Origin: Clostridia bacterium
GTDB taxonomy: Bacteria; Bacillota; Clostridia; Christensenellales; Aristaeellaceae
Assembly: GCA_017484085.1 (NCBI GenBank)
Contig: JAFUTW010000038.1
Span: 21,738 to 85,737, forward strand
Direction: 5' to 3'
DNA: 64,000 nucleotides
The notes under the pieces are model-generated. The model had not been told where the DNA came from, did not search any database, and saw only the letters and a program-made list of their open reading frames with translations. The position numbers were made by a program, and so were the translations under genes. Shown one piece after another: positions 29,184 through 38,195 of the stretch; the stretch's first letter is position 1, and every line of letters starts with the position of its first letter.

Positions 29184-30539
29184 ATGATCAACACTTCGGA
29201 AATCCTGCAGACCATTCACATGATCGAGGCGGAGAAGCTGGATATCCGCACGATCACGATGGGCATTTCGCTGTATGAATGCGCAGACCCCGATCCGGCA
29301 CGCATGGCGGTGAAGATTTACGACCGCATCACCAAACAGGCGGAGAACCTCGTCAAAACCGGTGAGGCGCTGGAGAGGGAGTACGGTATACCGATCGTCA
29401 ACAAACGGATCTCTGTTACGCCGGTGAGCCTTGTTGCCGCCGCCTGCGGAGAACCGCTGCGTGCGGCTGGAGCGATGGATGATGCCGCGCGGGAGACGGG
29501 CGTCAACTTTATCGGCGGATACAGCGCGCTGGTGCAGAAGGGCATGACGGCATCCGACAGGCGGCTGATCGATTCCCTGCCGGAGGCGCTCTCCACGACA
29601 GAACGCGTCTGCGCTTCCGTCAACGTCGCCAGCACCCGTGCGGGCATCGACATGGATGCCGTGCGGCTGTGCGGCGAAGCGGTAAAGAAAATCGCCGAAG
29701 CGACGAAGGATACCGACGCTTCCGGCTGCATGAAGCTGGTCGTCTTTGCCAACGCGGTGGAGGACAATCCGTTCATGGCGGGGGCGTTCCACGGCCCGGG
29801 AGAGGGCGATTGCTGCATCAACGTCGGGATTTCCGGCCCGGGCGTCGTCAAAAGGGCACTGGAGCGCGAGGCAAAAGGCGCGCCGTTTGACCAGGTGGCG
29901 GAGACGATCAAGCGCACGGCGTTCAAGATCACGCGCGTGGGGCAGCTGATCGCAAGAGAGGCATCAGACAGGCTGGGCGTGCCGTTCGGCATCGTCGATC
30001 TGTCCCTTGCGCCTACGCCCGCCATGGGTGATTCCGTCGCGCACATCCTGGAGGAAATGGGGCTGGAGGTCTGCGGCTGCGCGGGAACGACGGCTGCGCT
30101 GGCGCTTTTGAACGATGCTGTCAAAAAAGGCGGCATCATGGCCTCCGGACATGTCGGCGGCCTGTCCGGCGCGTTTATACCGGTCAGCGAGGATATCGGA
30201 ATGATCAATGCGGCCGCCCGCGGCGCGCTGCATATCGAAAAGCTGGAGGCGATGACCTGCGTCTGCTCCGTCGGTCTGGATATGATCGCCGTGCCGGGTG
30301 ATACGCCGGCCTCGACGATCGCGGCGATCATTGCAGACGAAGCGGCGATCGGTATGATCAACGGAAAGACGACCGCGGTGAGACTGATCCCGGCGCCGGG
30401 CAAGAAGGTCGGAGACGAAGTGGAATTCGGCGGCCTCTTCGGTCGGGCGCCAATCATGAGCGTTTCGCCTTATTCGGCGGAACAGTTTATCGCGCGCGGC
30501 GGCCGTATACCTGCGCCGCTGCAGAGCCTCAGGAACTGA
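29184..30539 (+). CDS. UPF0210 / DUF711 family protein (PFL-like)
   Basis: A 451-residue cytoplasmic protein related in fold to glycyl-radical enzymes (often labelled 'PFL family') but without the C-terminal glycyl-radical motif. Visible family segments are [45 protein letters not shown] and [16 protein letters not shown]. It starts nine bases after the ACT gene and has its own AGGAGG. The biochemical role is unknown; the constant pairing with an ACT protein points to amino-acid-linked regulation. Confidence 0.88.
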   Translation: MINTSEILQTIHMIEAEKLDIRTITMGISLYECADPDPARMAVKIYDRITKQAENLVKTGEALEREYGIPIVNKRISVTPVSLVAAACGEPLRAAGAMDDAARETGVNFIGGYSALVQKGMTASDRRLIDSLPEALSTTERVCASVNVASTRAGIDMDAVRLCGEAVKKIAEATKDTDASGCMKLVVFANAVEDNPFMAGAFHGPGEGDCCINVGISGPGVVKRALEREAKGAPFDQVAETIKRTAFKITRVGQLIAREASDRLGVPFGIVDLSLAPTPAMGDSVAHILEEMGLEVCGCAGTTAALALLNDAVKKGGIMASGHVGGLSGAFIPVSEDIGMINAAARGALHIEKLEAMTCVCSVGLDMIAVPGDTPASTIAAIIADEAAIGMINGKTTAVRLIPAPGKKVGDEVEFGGLFGRAPIMSVSPYSAEQFIARGGRIPAPLQSLRN

Positions 30540-30563
30540 TTTTGAAAGGAAGAAACAGCGGGT

Positions 30564-32381
30564 ATGACAGAGAAAGGGAATAAAATGGCTGCACAAAACG
30601 GAGAGGACTGCCGTCTGCATTGGGATATGACGCGGCTTTTTGCAACGGATGAGGATTGGGAGGAAGCATATCAAAAGGCCGGTGCCGGTGCCGAGGACTT
30701 TGCCGGGAGAGCGGGAACGCTCGGCGGCGGAAGAGAGAAGACCCTTTCGGCACTGACGGAATACATGGAGCTGAACCAAGGCCTGGAACGCCTCTACACC
30801 TATGCGATGATGAAGCTGCATGAGGATACGTCAAACGGCAAGTATCAGGGGATGCAGGACAGGGCAGCGAGCCTGGCCAGCAGGATGGCGGCTGCCTCCG
30901 CGTTCCTGACGCCTGAGCTTTTGGCGCTGCCGGAGGAAGAACTGCAGGGCATGGCCGCGGATGAGCGTTTTGCGGACTATGATGTCTTCCTGCAGGAGAT
31001 CCTGCGCACCAAGCCGCACGTACTGGGTGCAAAGGAAGAGCGCCTGATGGCGATGGCTACCGAAGTGACCGGCGTGCCGGAGAACACCGCGGAACTGCTG
31101 ATGGGCGCCGATTTGGATCTCGGGAAGACAATCAGCGAGGACGGGAGCAAAATCCAGCTGACCGAAGCCGGCTTTATCCCGTTGATGTCCAGCGAGAGCC
31201 GCATTGTGAGGCGCAAGGCTTATACCGCTATGATGCAGGGCTACGGACGTATGGGAAACACGTTTGCCGCGCTCTACGGCGGACAGGTCAAGGCGGATAT
31301 CTTCGCAGCGCGGGCCAGAGGCTACGCCTCCTGCCGTGAAGCGGCGTTGTTCCCGGATCAGGTGCAGCCTTCGGTTTACGACAGTCTGATCGAGTCCGTG
31401 CACGGCGGGATCGGGACGCTTTGCGCGTACCTGGAGGCAAAGCAAAGGCGGCTCGGCGTGCCCAAGCTCCACCTGTATGACCTGTACGCCGAGAAGAAGA
31501 CAGACTTTGAGATCTCTCCGGACATCGATGAGGCTTTCCGTATTTTCCTGGATTCCGTAAAGCCCCTGGGCGCGGATTACGTGAGAGACGCGTCGAGGGC
31601 GCTGCCGGAGCGCTGGATCGACGTTATGCCGGCGAAGAACAAGCGCGCAGGCGCTTACAGCACCGGTGTATACGGAACGACTCCGTATGTGCTGCTGAAC
31701 CATAAGCCGACCTATGACGGCCTCTCCACACTGGCCCACGAGATGGGGCATGCGATGCACACTTTCTATTCCTCTGCTGCGCAGCCCTATGCAAAGGCGG
31801 ACTATACGATCTTTGTAGCTGAGGTCGCTTCCACCACCAACGAGATCCTGCTCTGCGAGCATCTGCGCCGCGTTTATAAAGGAAACCGCGATGCCCAGCT
31901 GGCATTGATCGGCTCGCTTCTGGAGCATTTCAGGACGACGGTCTTCAGGCAGACGATGTTTGCCGAATTCGAAATGAAGGCGCACAGCATGGCGGAAAAC
32001 GGGGAGAGCCTGACGCGGGACAGCCTGTGCGAGCTGTATTACGGCCTTAACCGCCTCTATTACGGCAAGGCCTGCGCGGTCGATAAAGCGGTGGAGACGG
32101 AGTGGATGCGCATACCGCATTTCTACAGCCCGTTCTACGTCTACAAATACGCAACGGGGTTCTGCGCTGCGGCTGCGCTCTCCAGAAACATCCTGAGCGG
32201 GGATCCCGCAAAGGTAGCTGCATACCGCAAATTCCTCACACTGGGCGGAAGCATGCCGCCGATCGAAGAGCTGAAGGTTGCGGGCGTCGATATGTCCACC
32301 CCGGCGCCGGTCTGCGAAGCGCTGGATTATTTCGCGGAGCTGCTGCTGGAATACACAGCTCTGCTGGCGCAGGAGGATTGA
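30564..32381 (+). CDS. pepF: Oligoendopeptidase F
   Basis: A 605-residue M3-family zinc endopeptidase that cleaves short peptides in the cytoplasm. The zinc motif HEMGH is at 392-396, followed by the third ligand in the EVASTTNE segment. The preceding GAYSTGVYGTTPYVLLN stretch and the closing YKYATGFCAA helix are typical. Length is normal. The ATG at 30564 has only a distant AAAGGA; an ATG at 30585 with GAAAGGG nearby is an equally good start and would remove seven residues. It is followed one base after its stop by a membrane-protein gene. Confidence 0.93.
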   Translation: MTEKGNKMAAQNGEDCRLHWDMTRLFATDEDWEEAYQKAGAGAEDFAGRAGTLGGGREKTLSALTEYMELNQGLERLYTYAMMKLHEDTSNGKYQGMQDRAASLASRMAAASAFLTPELLALPEEELQGMAADERFADYDVFLQEILRTKPHVLGAKEERLMAMATEVTGVPENTAELLMGADLDLGKTISEDGSKIQLTEAGFIPLMSSESRIVRRKAYTAMMQGYGRMGNTFAALYGGQVKADIFAARARGYASCREAALFPDQVQPSVYDSLIESVHGGIGTLCAYLEAKQRRLGVPKLHLYDLYAEKKTDFEISPDIDEAFRIFLDSVKPLGADYVRDASRALPERWIDVMPAKNKRAGAYSTGVYGTTPYVLLNHKPTYDGLSTLAHEMGHAMHTFYSSAAQPYAKADYTIFVAEVASTTNEILLCEHLRRVYKGNRDAQLALIGSLLEHFRTTVFRQTMFAEFEMKAHSMAENGESLTRDSLCELYYGLNRLYYGKACAVDKAVETEWMRIPHFYSPFYVYKYATGFCAAAALSRNILSGDPAKVAAYRKFLTLGGSMPPIEELKVAGVDMSTPAPVCEALDYFAELLLEYTALLAQED

Positions 32382-32382
32382 C

Positions 32383-33714
32383 GTGTCCTTGAAAGAGAGA
32401 GCAGGGCAGGTTTGGCGGGTGCTGCACGAGAGCGCAGCCAAGGCTGAAGGTCTGGCGTATATCCTGCTGTTTGCAGGCTTGTTTCTGACGCCTGTTTACC
32501 TGCGCTACCCGCTTCTCGCCCCGGCGGTGGGGTATTACGGCCAGATCAATGTTCTGGCCGTATTGGCGACAGCCATCTTCATCGTGGGATCCGAGCGCTT
32601 TGGCGGGGCGGAACGGACGGCATTCTGCCTCTACACGGCGATGCTGATCCCGCTGGTCGTGACGGACAAGCTGGCCGGTATCCGCCTGGGGCACACGGCT
32701 GCGACGCTGTGCAACTGCTGGCTCCCCTTCTTTCTGCCGCTGGCCCATACCGCGAAAGCGCACGCCAAAGAACGGCTTGGACACTTTCTAACGGCATATA
32801 ACGTTTTTACCGTGCTGCTGCTGGCGATCGCCGTCTGGGACAGGCTGAGCGAAACAAAGCCGCTCTATGCGGTTGCCGGCTGGTTCTGGGATCACGGGCT
32901 GTATGAGTATGAGGAAATCCGCGTCATGCTCCGCCTGATCGAGGAAGAGGCCGGCAGAAAGCTCTCCAGGTTCTACTTCATCTGGGGGCATACGCTTACC
33001 AACGCCATTTTCTTCAACGGTTTCTTTATCCTGAACGACATTTATTACCGTTCCGTGGGCAGACGGTATCCGCGCATGGCCTATTTTGCGGTTGCCGTAT
33101 GCGGGACCCTGTTGTGCGGCGCGAAGATGGCGATCCTGGTATTGGGGATCTATCTGGTCATCGCGAATTGGGAGGATAAGAGGTGGCTCATCGCTTACGC
33201 GGTGATGTTCGCGGTTCTCTATTTTACAGGCGCTTTCAATTCGGTCCTTCAGCGTTTCCGCAGCACAAGCCTGACCAGCGGTCGGCTGGAGGCGATGCAG
33301 CGCTTTTTCGCGGAAGGAGAGTATCCGCTGCATCTCCTGTACGGATACGGCGGGAACGTCACACGCATCGCGCATACCTATCTCTACGATATCCGGGCTG
33401 CTTTTGAGTTCCCGCCCCTGATGTTTGCGTTGGACTACGGCATCCTGTTTTCCGCGGTGATGATCCTGACCTTTGTCATTTACGTTTCCCAACGGATGCT
33501 GCGCGGCTCTGTCATCTGCTGGATGGGCATCGGGCTGTGGTACCTGCAGATCAACACCTATTACGCCAGCAGCCTCAATTGCCACGACGCCGGCTGGATC
33601 ATGGCGGCGGGGATACTGATCGCCGTCAACTGTGCGGATCTGGCCGCCGACAGGCGGGGGACTGCCCGCGGGGACGGAAGCGGCGCGTTGAATCAGATGA
33701 AGGCGAAAGCATGA
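32383..33714 (+). CDS. Polytopic membrane protein, O-antigen ligase/polymerase-like
   Basis: A 443-residue protein with about ten hydrophobic segments and a large loop near the C-terminal third. The sequence TSGRLEAMQRFFAEGEYPLH followed by LLYGYGG resembles the SGR...NPLFGxG signature of O-antigen ligases and Wzy-type polymerases, so a role in surface polysaccharide assembly is possible. The GTG at 32383 follows AGGAGGA five bases upstream; its ribosome binding site lies in the last codons of pepF. Its stop overlaps the next start as ATGA, indicating coupled translation. The family call is tentative because overall similarity cannot be measured here. Confidence 0.6.
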   Translation: MSLKERAGQVWRVLHESAAKAEGLAYILLFAGLFLTPVYLRYPLLAPAVGYYGQINVLAVLATAIFIVGSERFGGAERTAFCLYTAMLIPLVVTDKLAGIRLGHTAATLCNCWLPFFLPLAHTAKAHAKERLGHFLTAYNVFTVLLLAIAVWDRLSETKPLYAVAGWFWDHGLYEYEEIRVMLRLIEEEAGRKLSRFYFIWGHTLTNAIFFNGFFILNDIYYRSVGRRYPRMAYFAVAVCGTLLCGAKMAILVLGIYLVIANWEDKRWLIAYAVMFAVLYFTGAFNSVLQRFRSTSLTSGRLEAMQRFFAEGEYPLHLLYGYGGNVTRIAHTYLYDIRAAFEFPPLMFALDYGILFSAVMILTFVIYVSQRMLRGSVICWMGIGLWYLQINTYYASSLNCHDAGWIMAAGILIAVNCADLAADRRGTARGDGSGALNQMKAKA

Positions 33715-34529
33715 CGATGACGAGCATAGGCGAAGGAATCCAGCGCGTGGCCCCCAAACCGTTTGGCGGAGGGACTCTTGTGCGGGCGGCAGGAAGCATC
33801 TGGCTTCGGCTGGCAGCCCTGCAGCTGGCGGTAAACCTGCTTGCGCTGATCACAGACTCAGGGGTGCCTACTAAACTGCTGTGCATCTATGCGCTCTGGC
33901 TGCTGGCCAGATGCCTGTTTGAAGCGGTGGAAGGGGCTATGTATACGATCCGGGGCGACCAGATCATCCTGGAGAAAAAGCTTGGGGATATCACCGTCAA
34001 CCGGGTCAGTATCCCGTTTGGCAGCATCCTGTCCGTGAGGCCCGCCGTATGCGCGGAAAAGCTGTCTGTCAGCTATCGCCAGGTGTCGTGGTTCGGTAGC
34101 GGCCTGAAGCCGTCGCTGCGGCTTCGCGCGGCGTGGCTGAGTTCCCTTGTTTCAGCCCGTGCGGCCAGGAGAATTGCCGGAGAAGCAGCGCTTTGTGACA
34201 AAGGCATGCTGATAGCTTATCTGGCGGACGACAGGCCGTATGCCTGCGTGTTCGCCCCGTCCCAGCGGATCGCGGAGCAGCTGGCACAGGCGGTCGGCGA
34301 ACGCTGGGGATGGGACGACCGGCTTTCAAGGGCGGAGGTCACCTCTTTGCAGGGACATTGCCTTCAGAGGGCATTCCCGGCGCTGTATCCGAACGTCAGG
34401 CCGCTGATCTCTCAGGAAGACGAAGAGTGGCTGGCCGAGTGGCAGGCGGAACGCGACGCCGCAAAACAAAAGAAAAAGGCCGGGAAGGAAAAGAAAAAGC
34501 AAACCTCCCGTACTGATAACAAGGAGTAA
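33711..34529 (+). CDS. Membrane protein of unknown function with PH-like domain
   Basis: A 272-residue protein that I do not recognise as a named family. One or two transmembrane segments lie at about 27-70. They are followed by a beta-rich stretch (YTIRGDQIILEKKLGDITVN, then RVSIPFGSILSVRP) resembling bacterial PH-like domains of YdbT/YcxB type. The C-terminus is a highly charged lysine-rich tail. Its ATG overlaps the preceding stop codon by four bases, and it ends three bases before the HAD-kinase fusion. The coupling suggests it works with the polysaccharide-ligase-like protein upstream. Confidence 0.6.
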   Translation: MTMTSIGEGIQRVAPKPFGGGTLVRAAGSIWLRLAALQLAVNLLALITDSGVPTKLLCIYALWLLARCLFEAVEGAMYTIRGDQIILEKKLGDITVNRVSIPFGSILSVRPAVCAEKLSVSYRQVSWFGSGLKPSLRLRAAWLSSLVSARAARRIAGEAALCDKGMLIAYLADDRPYACVFAPSQRIAEQLAQAVGERWGWDDRLSRAEVTSLQGHCLQRAFPALYPNVRPLISQEDEEWLAEWQAERDAAKQKKKAGKEKKKQTSRTDNKE

Positions 34530-34532
34530 GGC

Positions 34533-35813
34533 ATGCAGTATACAGCGGTGCTTTTTGATCTGGACGGCACGCTGACCCGTTCGGAGGAAGGGATCACGCG
34601 CTCTGCACTCTGGGCGGGCGAACAGCTGGGTTATACCGGCTTTCGGCAGGAGCAGCTGAAGGCGTTTATCGGGCCGCCCCTCTATGTGTCTTTCCCGGAG
34701 ATCATGGGCATCCGGGACTCCGATGTCGATGAAGCTGTACGCCTGTACAAAGAGCGCTATGCCAGGATCGGTTGGCTGGAGAACGAGGTTTACCCCGGGA
34801 TACCGCGGCTGCTTCGCAGCCTTAAAAAGCATGGCGTCAAAGCCTTTATCGCGACTGCTAAACCGCAGGTCTTCGCCGAGCGGATAGCGGAGCGTTTCGG
34901 GCTTCTGCCGTATCTGGACGGGATCGTGGGACCGACGACGGAGCGGGTCTCCGTCTCCAAAGCGGATTTTGTGCGGCGCGCGGCTGGGCTTGCGGGCGGT
35001 GCGGCGGTGATGGTCGGCGACAGATGCTACGACATCGACGCGGCAAAGGAAGTCGGCCTCCCCTCGATCGGCGTGAGCTTTGGATACGGCAGCAGGGAGG
35101 AGCTGCTTGCATCCGGTGCGGATTCTGTTGCATCGGACGTGCGGGAGCTGCAGCGGCTGATCCTGGGCGACAAAGAACCGGCCCGCGGTCTGTTCATCTC
35201 CATGGAAGGGATGGACGGCTGCGGCAAGACGACGCAGAGGATGGCGCTTGTCCGGCATTTGGAGCGGCTGGGCTGGGAAGTGACGGTCACGCGCGAGCCC
35301 GGCGGGGACGGCATCGCAGAGCAGATCCGCAGGATCATCCTGGATCCTGCCAACGAGGCCATCTTTGACGAGACGGAAGCTTATCTGTATGCAGCAAGCC
35401 GGGCACAGAACGTGAGAGCGGTCATCCTCCCTGCGCTTACGGACGGAAGAGCCGTAGTCTGCGACCGCTTCGTCGACTCCTCCATCGCTTACCAGGGCGG
35501 CGGACGGGGACTCGGTACGGAGCGGATCCGGGAGTTGAATGCGATGGCGGTTGACGGCTGCATGCCGGACCTTACGGTCTACCTTGAGATGGCGGCGGAC
35601 AAGGCGATCGAACGCCGCAGGAGCGCCGGGGAAGCAGACCGCCTGGAACGGCAGAAGGACAGCTTTTATGAGCGGACGGCGGCCGGATACGAGGCGCTGT
35701 ATGCAAATGAGAAACGCGTTCTGCGTGTGGATGCGTCGGGCAGTATCGAAGAGGTCAGCGGCAGGATGCTGGAAGGCCTTGACAGACGCCTGACAGCGCT
35801 GGCTGCAGAATAA
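34533..35813 (+). CDS. tmk: HAD phosphatase - thymidylate kinase fusion
   Basis: A 426-residue two-domain cytoplasmic protein in one uninterrupted frame. Residues 1-212 form a complete HAD phosphatase of the phosphoglycolate-phosphatase type: nucleophile motif VLFDLDGTLT, cap domain, a conserved lysine in SVSKADF and the acidic motif VGDRCYDIDAA. Residues 217-426 form a complete dTMP kinase: P-loop GMDGCGKTTQ, REPGGDGIAEQIR, the CDRFVDSSIAYQGGGR core and a lid with DRLERQKDSFYERTAAGY. dTMP kinase makes dTDP for DNA synthesis; the phosphatase substrate is unknown. An internal ATG at 35202 could release kinase alone, though it has no clear ribosome binding site. No other dTMP kinase is in this window. 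Confidence 0.9.
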   Translation: MQYTAVLFDLDGTLTRSEEGITRSALWAGEQLGYTGFRQEQLKAFIGPPLYVSFPEIMGIRDSDVDEAVRLYKERYARIGWLENEVYPGIPRLLRSLKKHGVKAFIATAKPQVFAERIAERFGLLPYLDGIVGPTTERVSVSKADFVRRAAGLAGGAAVMVGDRCYDIDAAKEVGLPSIGVSFGYGSREELLASGADSVASDVRELQRLILGDKEPARGLFISMEGMDGCGKTTQRMALVRHLERLGWEVTVTREPGGDGIAEQIRRIILDPANEAIFDETEAYLYAASRAQNVRAVILPALTDGRAVVCDRFVDSSIAYQGGGRGLGTERIRELNAMAVDGCMPDLTVYLEMAADKAIERRRSAGEADRLERQKDSFYERTAAGYEALYANEKRVLRVDASGSIEEVSGRMLEGLDRRLTALAAE

Positions 35814-35822
35814 GGGGGAAAT

Positions 35823-36917
35823 ATGGCCAGGATCGTAGTGGGGCTTTCGGGGGGCGTCGATTCCTCGGTGGCAGCGCTGCTGCTGAAGCGCGCCGGGCAT
35901 GAGGTCATCGGCGTCTTCATGAAGAACTGGGAAGAGAAGGACGAGAACGGCGTCTGCACCAGCGAAGCGGACTGGGCGGACGTCCGAAGCGTCTGTGAAA
36001 AGATCGATATCCCGTATTATGCCGTCAATTTCGCAAAAGAGTATTACGACCGGGTCTTTTCCTACTTTCTGGAGGAATACCGCAGAGGGCGGACGCCTAA
36101 CCCGGATGTGCTGTGCAACAGGGAGATCAAGTTCCGCTCTTTTCTTGATTTTGCGATGAAGCTCGGCGCGGATGCCTTGGCAACCGGGCATTTCTGCAGG
36201 CTGGGCGAAGACGCACAGGGGCGGAAAACGCTGCTGCGGGGCGTCGACCCGGCAAAGGATCAGAGCTATTTCCTGTATATGCTGGGGCAGCAGGCCTTAT
36301 CGCGCGCACAGTTTCCCGTCGGCGGCATGACCAAGGGCGAGGTGCGGCGCATTGCGCAGGAGGCCGGCCTTGTAACGAGCGGCAAAAAGGATTCCACCGG
36401 CGTCTGCTTTATCGGGGAGCGCCGCTTTAAGCCTTTCCTACAGCAGTTCCTGCCCGCACAGCCCGGGGAGATGCAGACGCCGGAGGGCCGGGTCGTCGGG
36501 CGGCATGACGGGCTTATGTATTACACGCTGGGACAGCGCAGAGGCCTGGGGATCGGCGGCAGCGGGACAGGAGAGCGCTGGTTTGTCCTCGGAAAGGACC
36601 TGGAACGCAACGTGCTCATCGTGGCGCAGGGTGGAGATCATCCGCTGCTTTACAGCAAAACGGCGAAAGGAAGCGGCCTTACCTGGATAGCCGGGGAAGC
36701 GCCGCAAAACAGGTTTGAATGCACCTGCAAGTACCGCTACAGGCAGCCGGACCAGCCCGTCACGGTTGAAATCTGCGAAGACGGAACCGTGCTGGTGACA
36801 TCCAAAGAGCCGCAGAGGGCGGTGACCCCGGGACAGAGCATGGTGTTTTATGACGGTGAACGGTGCCTTGGAGGTGCCGTGTGTGACGAAGTGCTGGATG
36901 CGGGTATGTGCGGATGA
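35823..36917 (+). CDS. mnmA: tRNA 2-thiouridine(34) synthase MnmA
   Basis: A 364-residue tRNA thiolase that makes the 2-thio group of wobble uridine in Lys, Glu and Gln tRNAs. The PP-loop GLSGGVDSS begins at residue 7. The two catalytic cysteines are C98 ([14 protein letters not shown]) and C195 ([12 protein letters not shown]), followed by [13 protein letters not shown]. Sulfur is supplied by a cysteine desulfurase not seen here. It begins nine bases after the kinase fusion, and its stop overlaps the next start as ATGA. Confidence 0.95.
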   Translation: MARIVVGLSGGVDSSVAALLLKRAGHEVIGVFMKNWEEKDENGVCTSEADWADVRSVCEKIDIPYYAVNFAKEYYDRVFSYFLEEYRRGRTPNPDVLCNREIKFRSFLDFAMKLGADALATGHFCRLGEDAQGRKTLLRGVDPAKDQSYFLYMLGQQALSRAQFPVGGMTKGEVRRIAQEAGLVTSGKKDSTGVCFIGERRFKPFLQQFLPAQPGEMQTPEGRVVGRHDGLMYYTLGQRRGLGIGGSGTGERWFVLGKDLERNVLIVAQGGDHPLLYSKTAKGSGLTWIAGEAPQNRFECTCKYRYRQPDQPVTVEICEDGTVLVTSKEPQRAVTPGQSMVFYDGERCLGGAVCDEVLDAGMCG

Positions 36918-37456
36918 ACGGAATCGGGAAGCTTTGGGGACACTTTAAAACCATAACCCAGCACCGGCACACGGTCATGCGCCTCTGCGCCAAAGCGGGG
37001 CTGCTGAAGCAGGGGCTTGTGCATGATCTGTCCAAGTATTCTCCTGCGGAATTCATACCGGGCGTGCGCTTTTTCGACGGTCATCATTCCCCGACGGAGG
37101 ATGAACGCAAAGCCTGCGGGTACTCTGCAGCCTGGATGCATCACAAAGGGCGGAACCGTCACCATTGGGAATACTGGACGGATCTCAATCCGGCCGAGCA
37201 CCGGTATATGGCCGTGTCCATGCCCCGCCGGTATGTGGGCGAAATGATCTGCGACAGGATCGCCGCAGGCAAGACCTATCACGGAAAAGACTACAGAGAC
37301 GGTGATCCGCTGGATTATTTTCTCAGCGGAAAGGCGAAGGACGCCATGCACAAAGACACGGCAGAAGCGCTGACGCGGTTTTTAACGCAGCTGCGGGACG
37401 AAGGCGAGGATGCGATGTTCGCTTCTCTGCGGGAATGGATACGGGAAGAGGAATAA
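36914..37456 (+). CDS. DUF5662 family protein
   Basis: A 180-residue soluble protein of the DUF5662 family, sometimes mislabelled 'catalase'. The family pattern is clear: [19 protein letters not shown], then [11 protein letters not shown] and [15 protein letters not shown]. The many histidines and aspartates ([20 protein letters not shown]) resemble an HD-like or other metal-dependent hydrolase centre, but no activity has been assigned as far as I know. The ATG at 36914 overlaps the mnmA stop by four bases, so the two are translationally coupled. Confidence 0.85.
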   Translation: MNGIGKLWGHFKTITQHRHTVMRLCAKAGLLKQGLVHDLSKYSPAEFIPGVRFFDGHHSPTEDERKACGYSAAWMHHKGRNRHHWEYWTDLNPAEHRYMAVSMPRRYVGEMICDRIAAGKTYHGKDYRDGDPLDYFLSGKAKDAMHKDTAEALTRFLTQLRDEGEDAMFASLREWIREEE

Positions 37457-37460
37457 TTGG

Positions 37461-38171
37461 ATGAGATTACAGAAATACATGGCGGAATGCGGGGTCGCCT
37501 CCAGACGCAAATGCGAGGAGATCATCCTGCAGGGCCGGGTGGCTGTCAACGGGCAGACCGTGAGCGAAATGGGCACCCAGGTTGAAGAAGGGGACGTTGT
37601 CACGCTGGATGGGGAAGTGATCCGGCCGGAGGAGGAGAAGCGGTATATTCTCTATCACAAACCGGCGGGCGAGGTGACGACGGTCAGCGACGACAAGGGG
37701 CGGGAGACGGTCATGGACCGGTTCCGCGGCCTGCCGGTGCGCGTGTATCCGGTCGGCCGCCTGGATTATGACAGTGAAGGGCTCCTGCTGCTCACCAACG
37801 ACGGCGCGCTGGCGCAGCGGCTGACCCATCCCTCCTGCGAGGTGGATAAGACCTATCTGGCGCGCGTGACCGGACAGCCGACAGCGGAAGAACTGGAACG
37901 CCTGAGAAAGGGCGTCATCATGGAAGGGGACGAGCGGCGCACCTGGCCGGCAAAGGTGAAGGTGCTGCGAACCGGCGAGATCTGGACGGAACTGCTCATC
38001 ACGATCCATGAGGGAAGAAACCGCCAGGTCCGCAGGATGGCGGCCGCGATCGGGCACCAGGTCGTCCTGCTGCGGCGGGTCAGGTTCGGCCCGCTGGATC
38101 TGGGCGGACTTCGCCGGGGAGAATGGCGGGAACTGACTGAAGGAGAACTGGAAAAACTGAAGCGGCTGTAA
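37461..38171 (+). CDS. 23S/16S rRNA pseudouridine synthase (RluB/RsuA family)
   Basis: A 236-residue enzyme that isomerises uridine to pseudouridine in ribosomal RNA. Residues 1-50 are an S4 RNA-binding domain (LQKYMAECGVASRRKCEEII). The catalytic domain has KPAGEVTTV and the nucleophile D102 in GRLDYDSEGLLLLTNDG, followed by EGRNRQVRRM. The ATG at 37461 follows GAAGAGG. In Firmicutes the closest characterised relative is RluB; the exact target site is inferred from family only. It lies four bases after the DUF5662 gene. Confidence 0.92.
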   Translation: MRLQKYMAECGVASRRKCEEIILQGRVAVNGQTVSEMGTQVEEGDVVTLDGEVIRPEEEKRYILYHKPAGEVTTVSDDKGRETVMDRFRGLPVRVYPVGRLDYDSEGLLLLTNDGALAQRLTHPSCEVDKTYLARVTGQPTAEELERLRKGVIMEGDERRTWPAKVKVLRTGEIWTELLITIHEGRNRQVRRMAAAIGHQVVLLRRVRFGPLDLGGLRRGEWRELTEGELEKLKRL

Positions 38172-38195
38172 CTGGCCGGCAGAGGAGGCTGCAGC

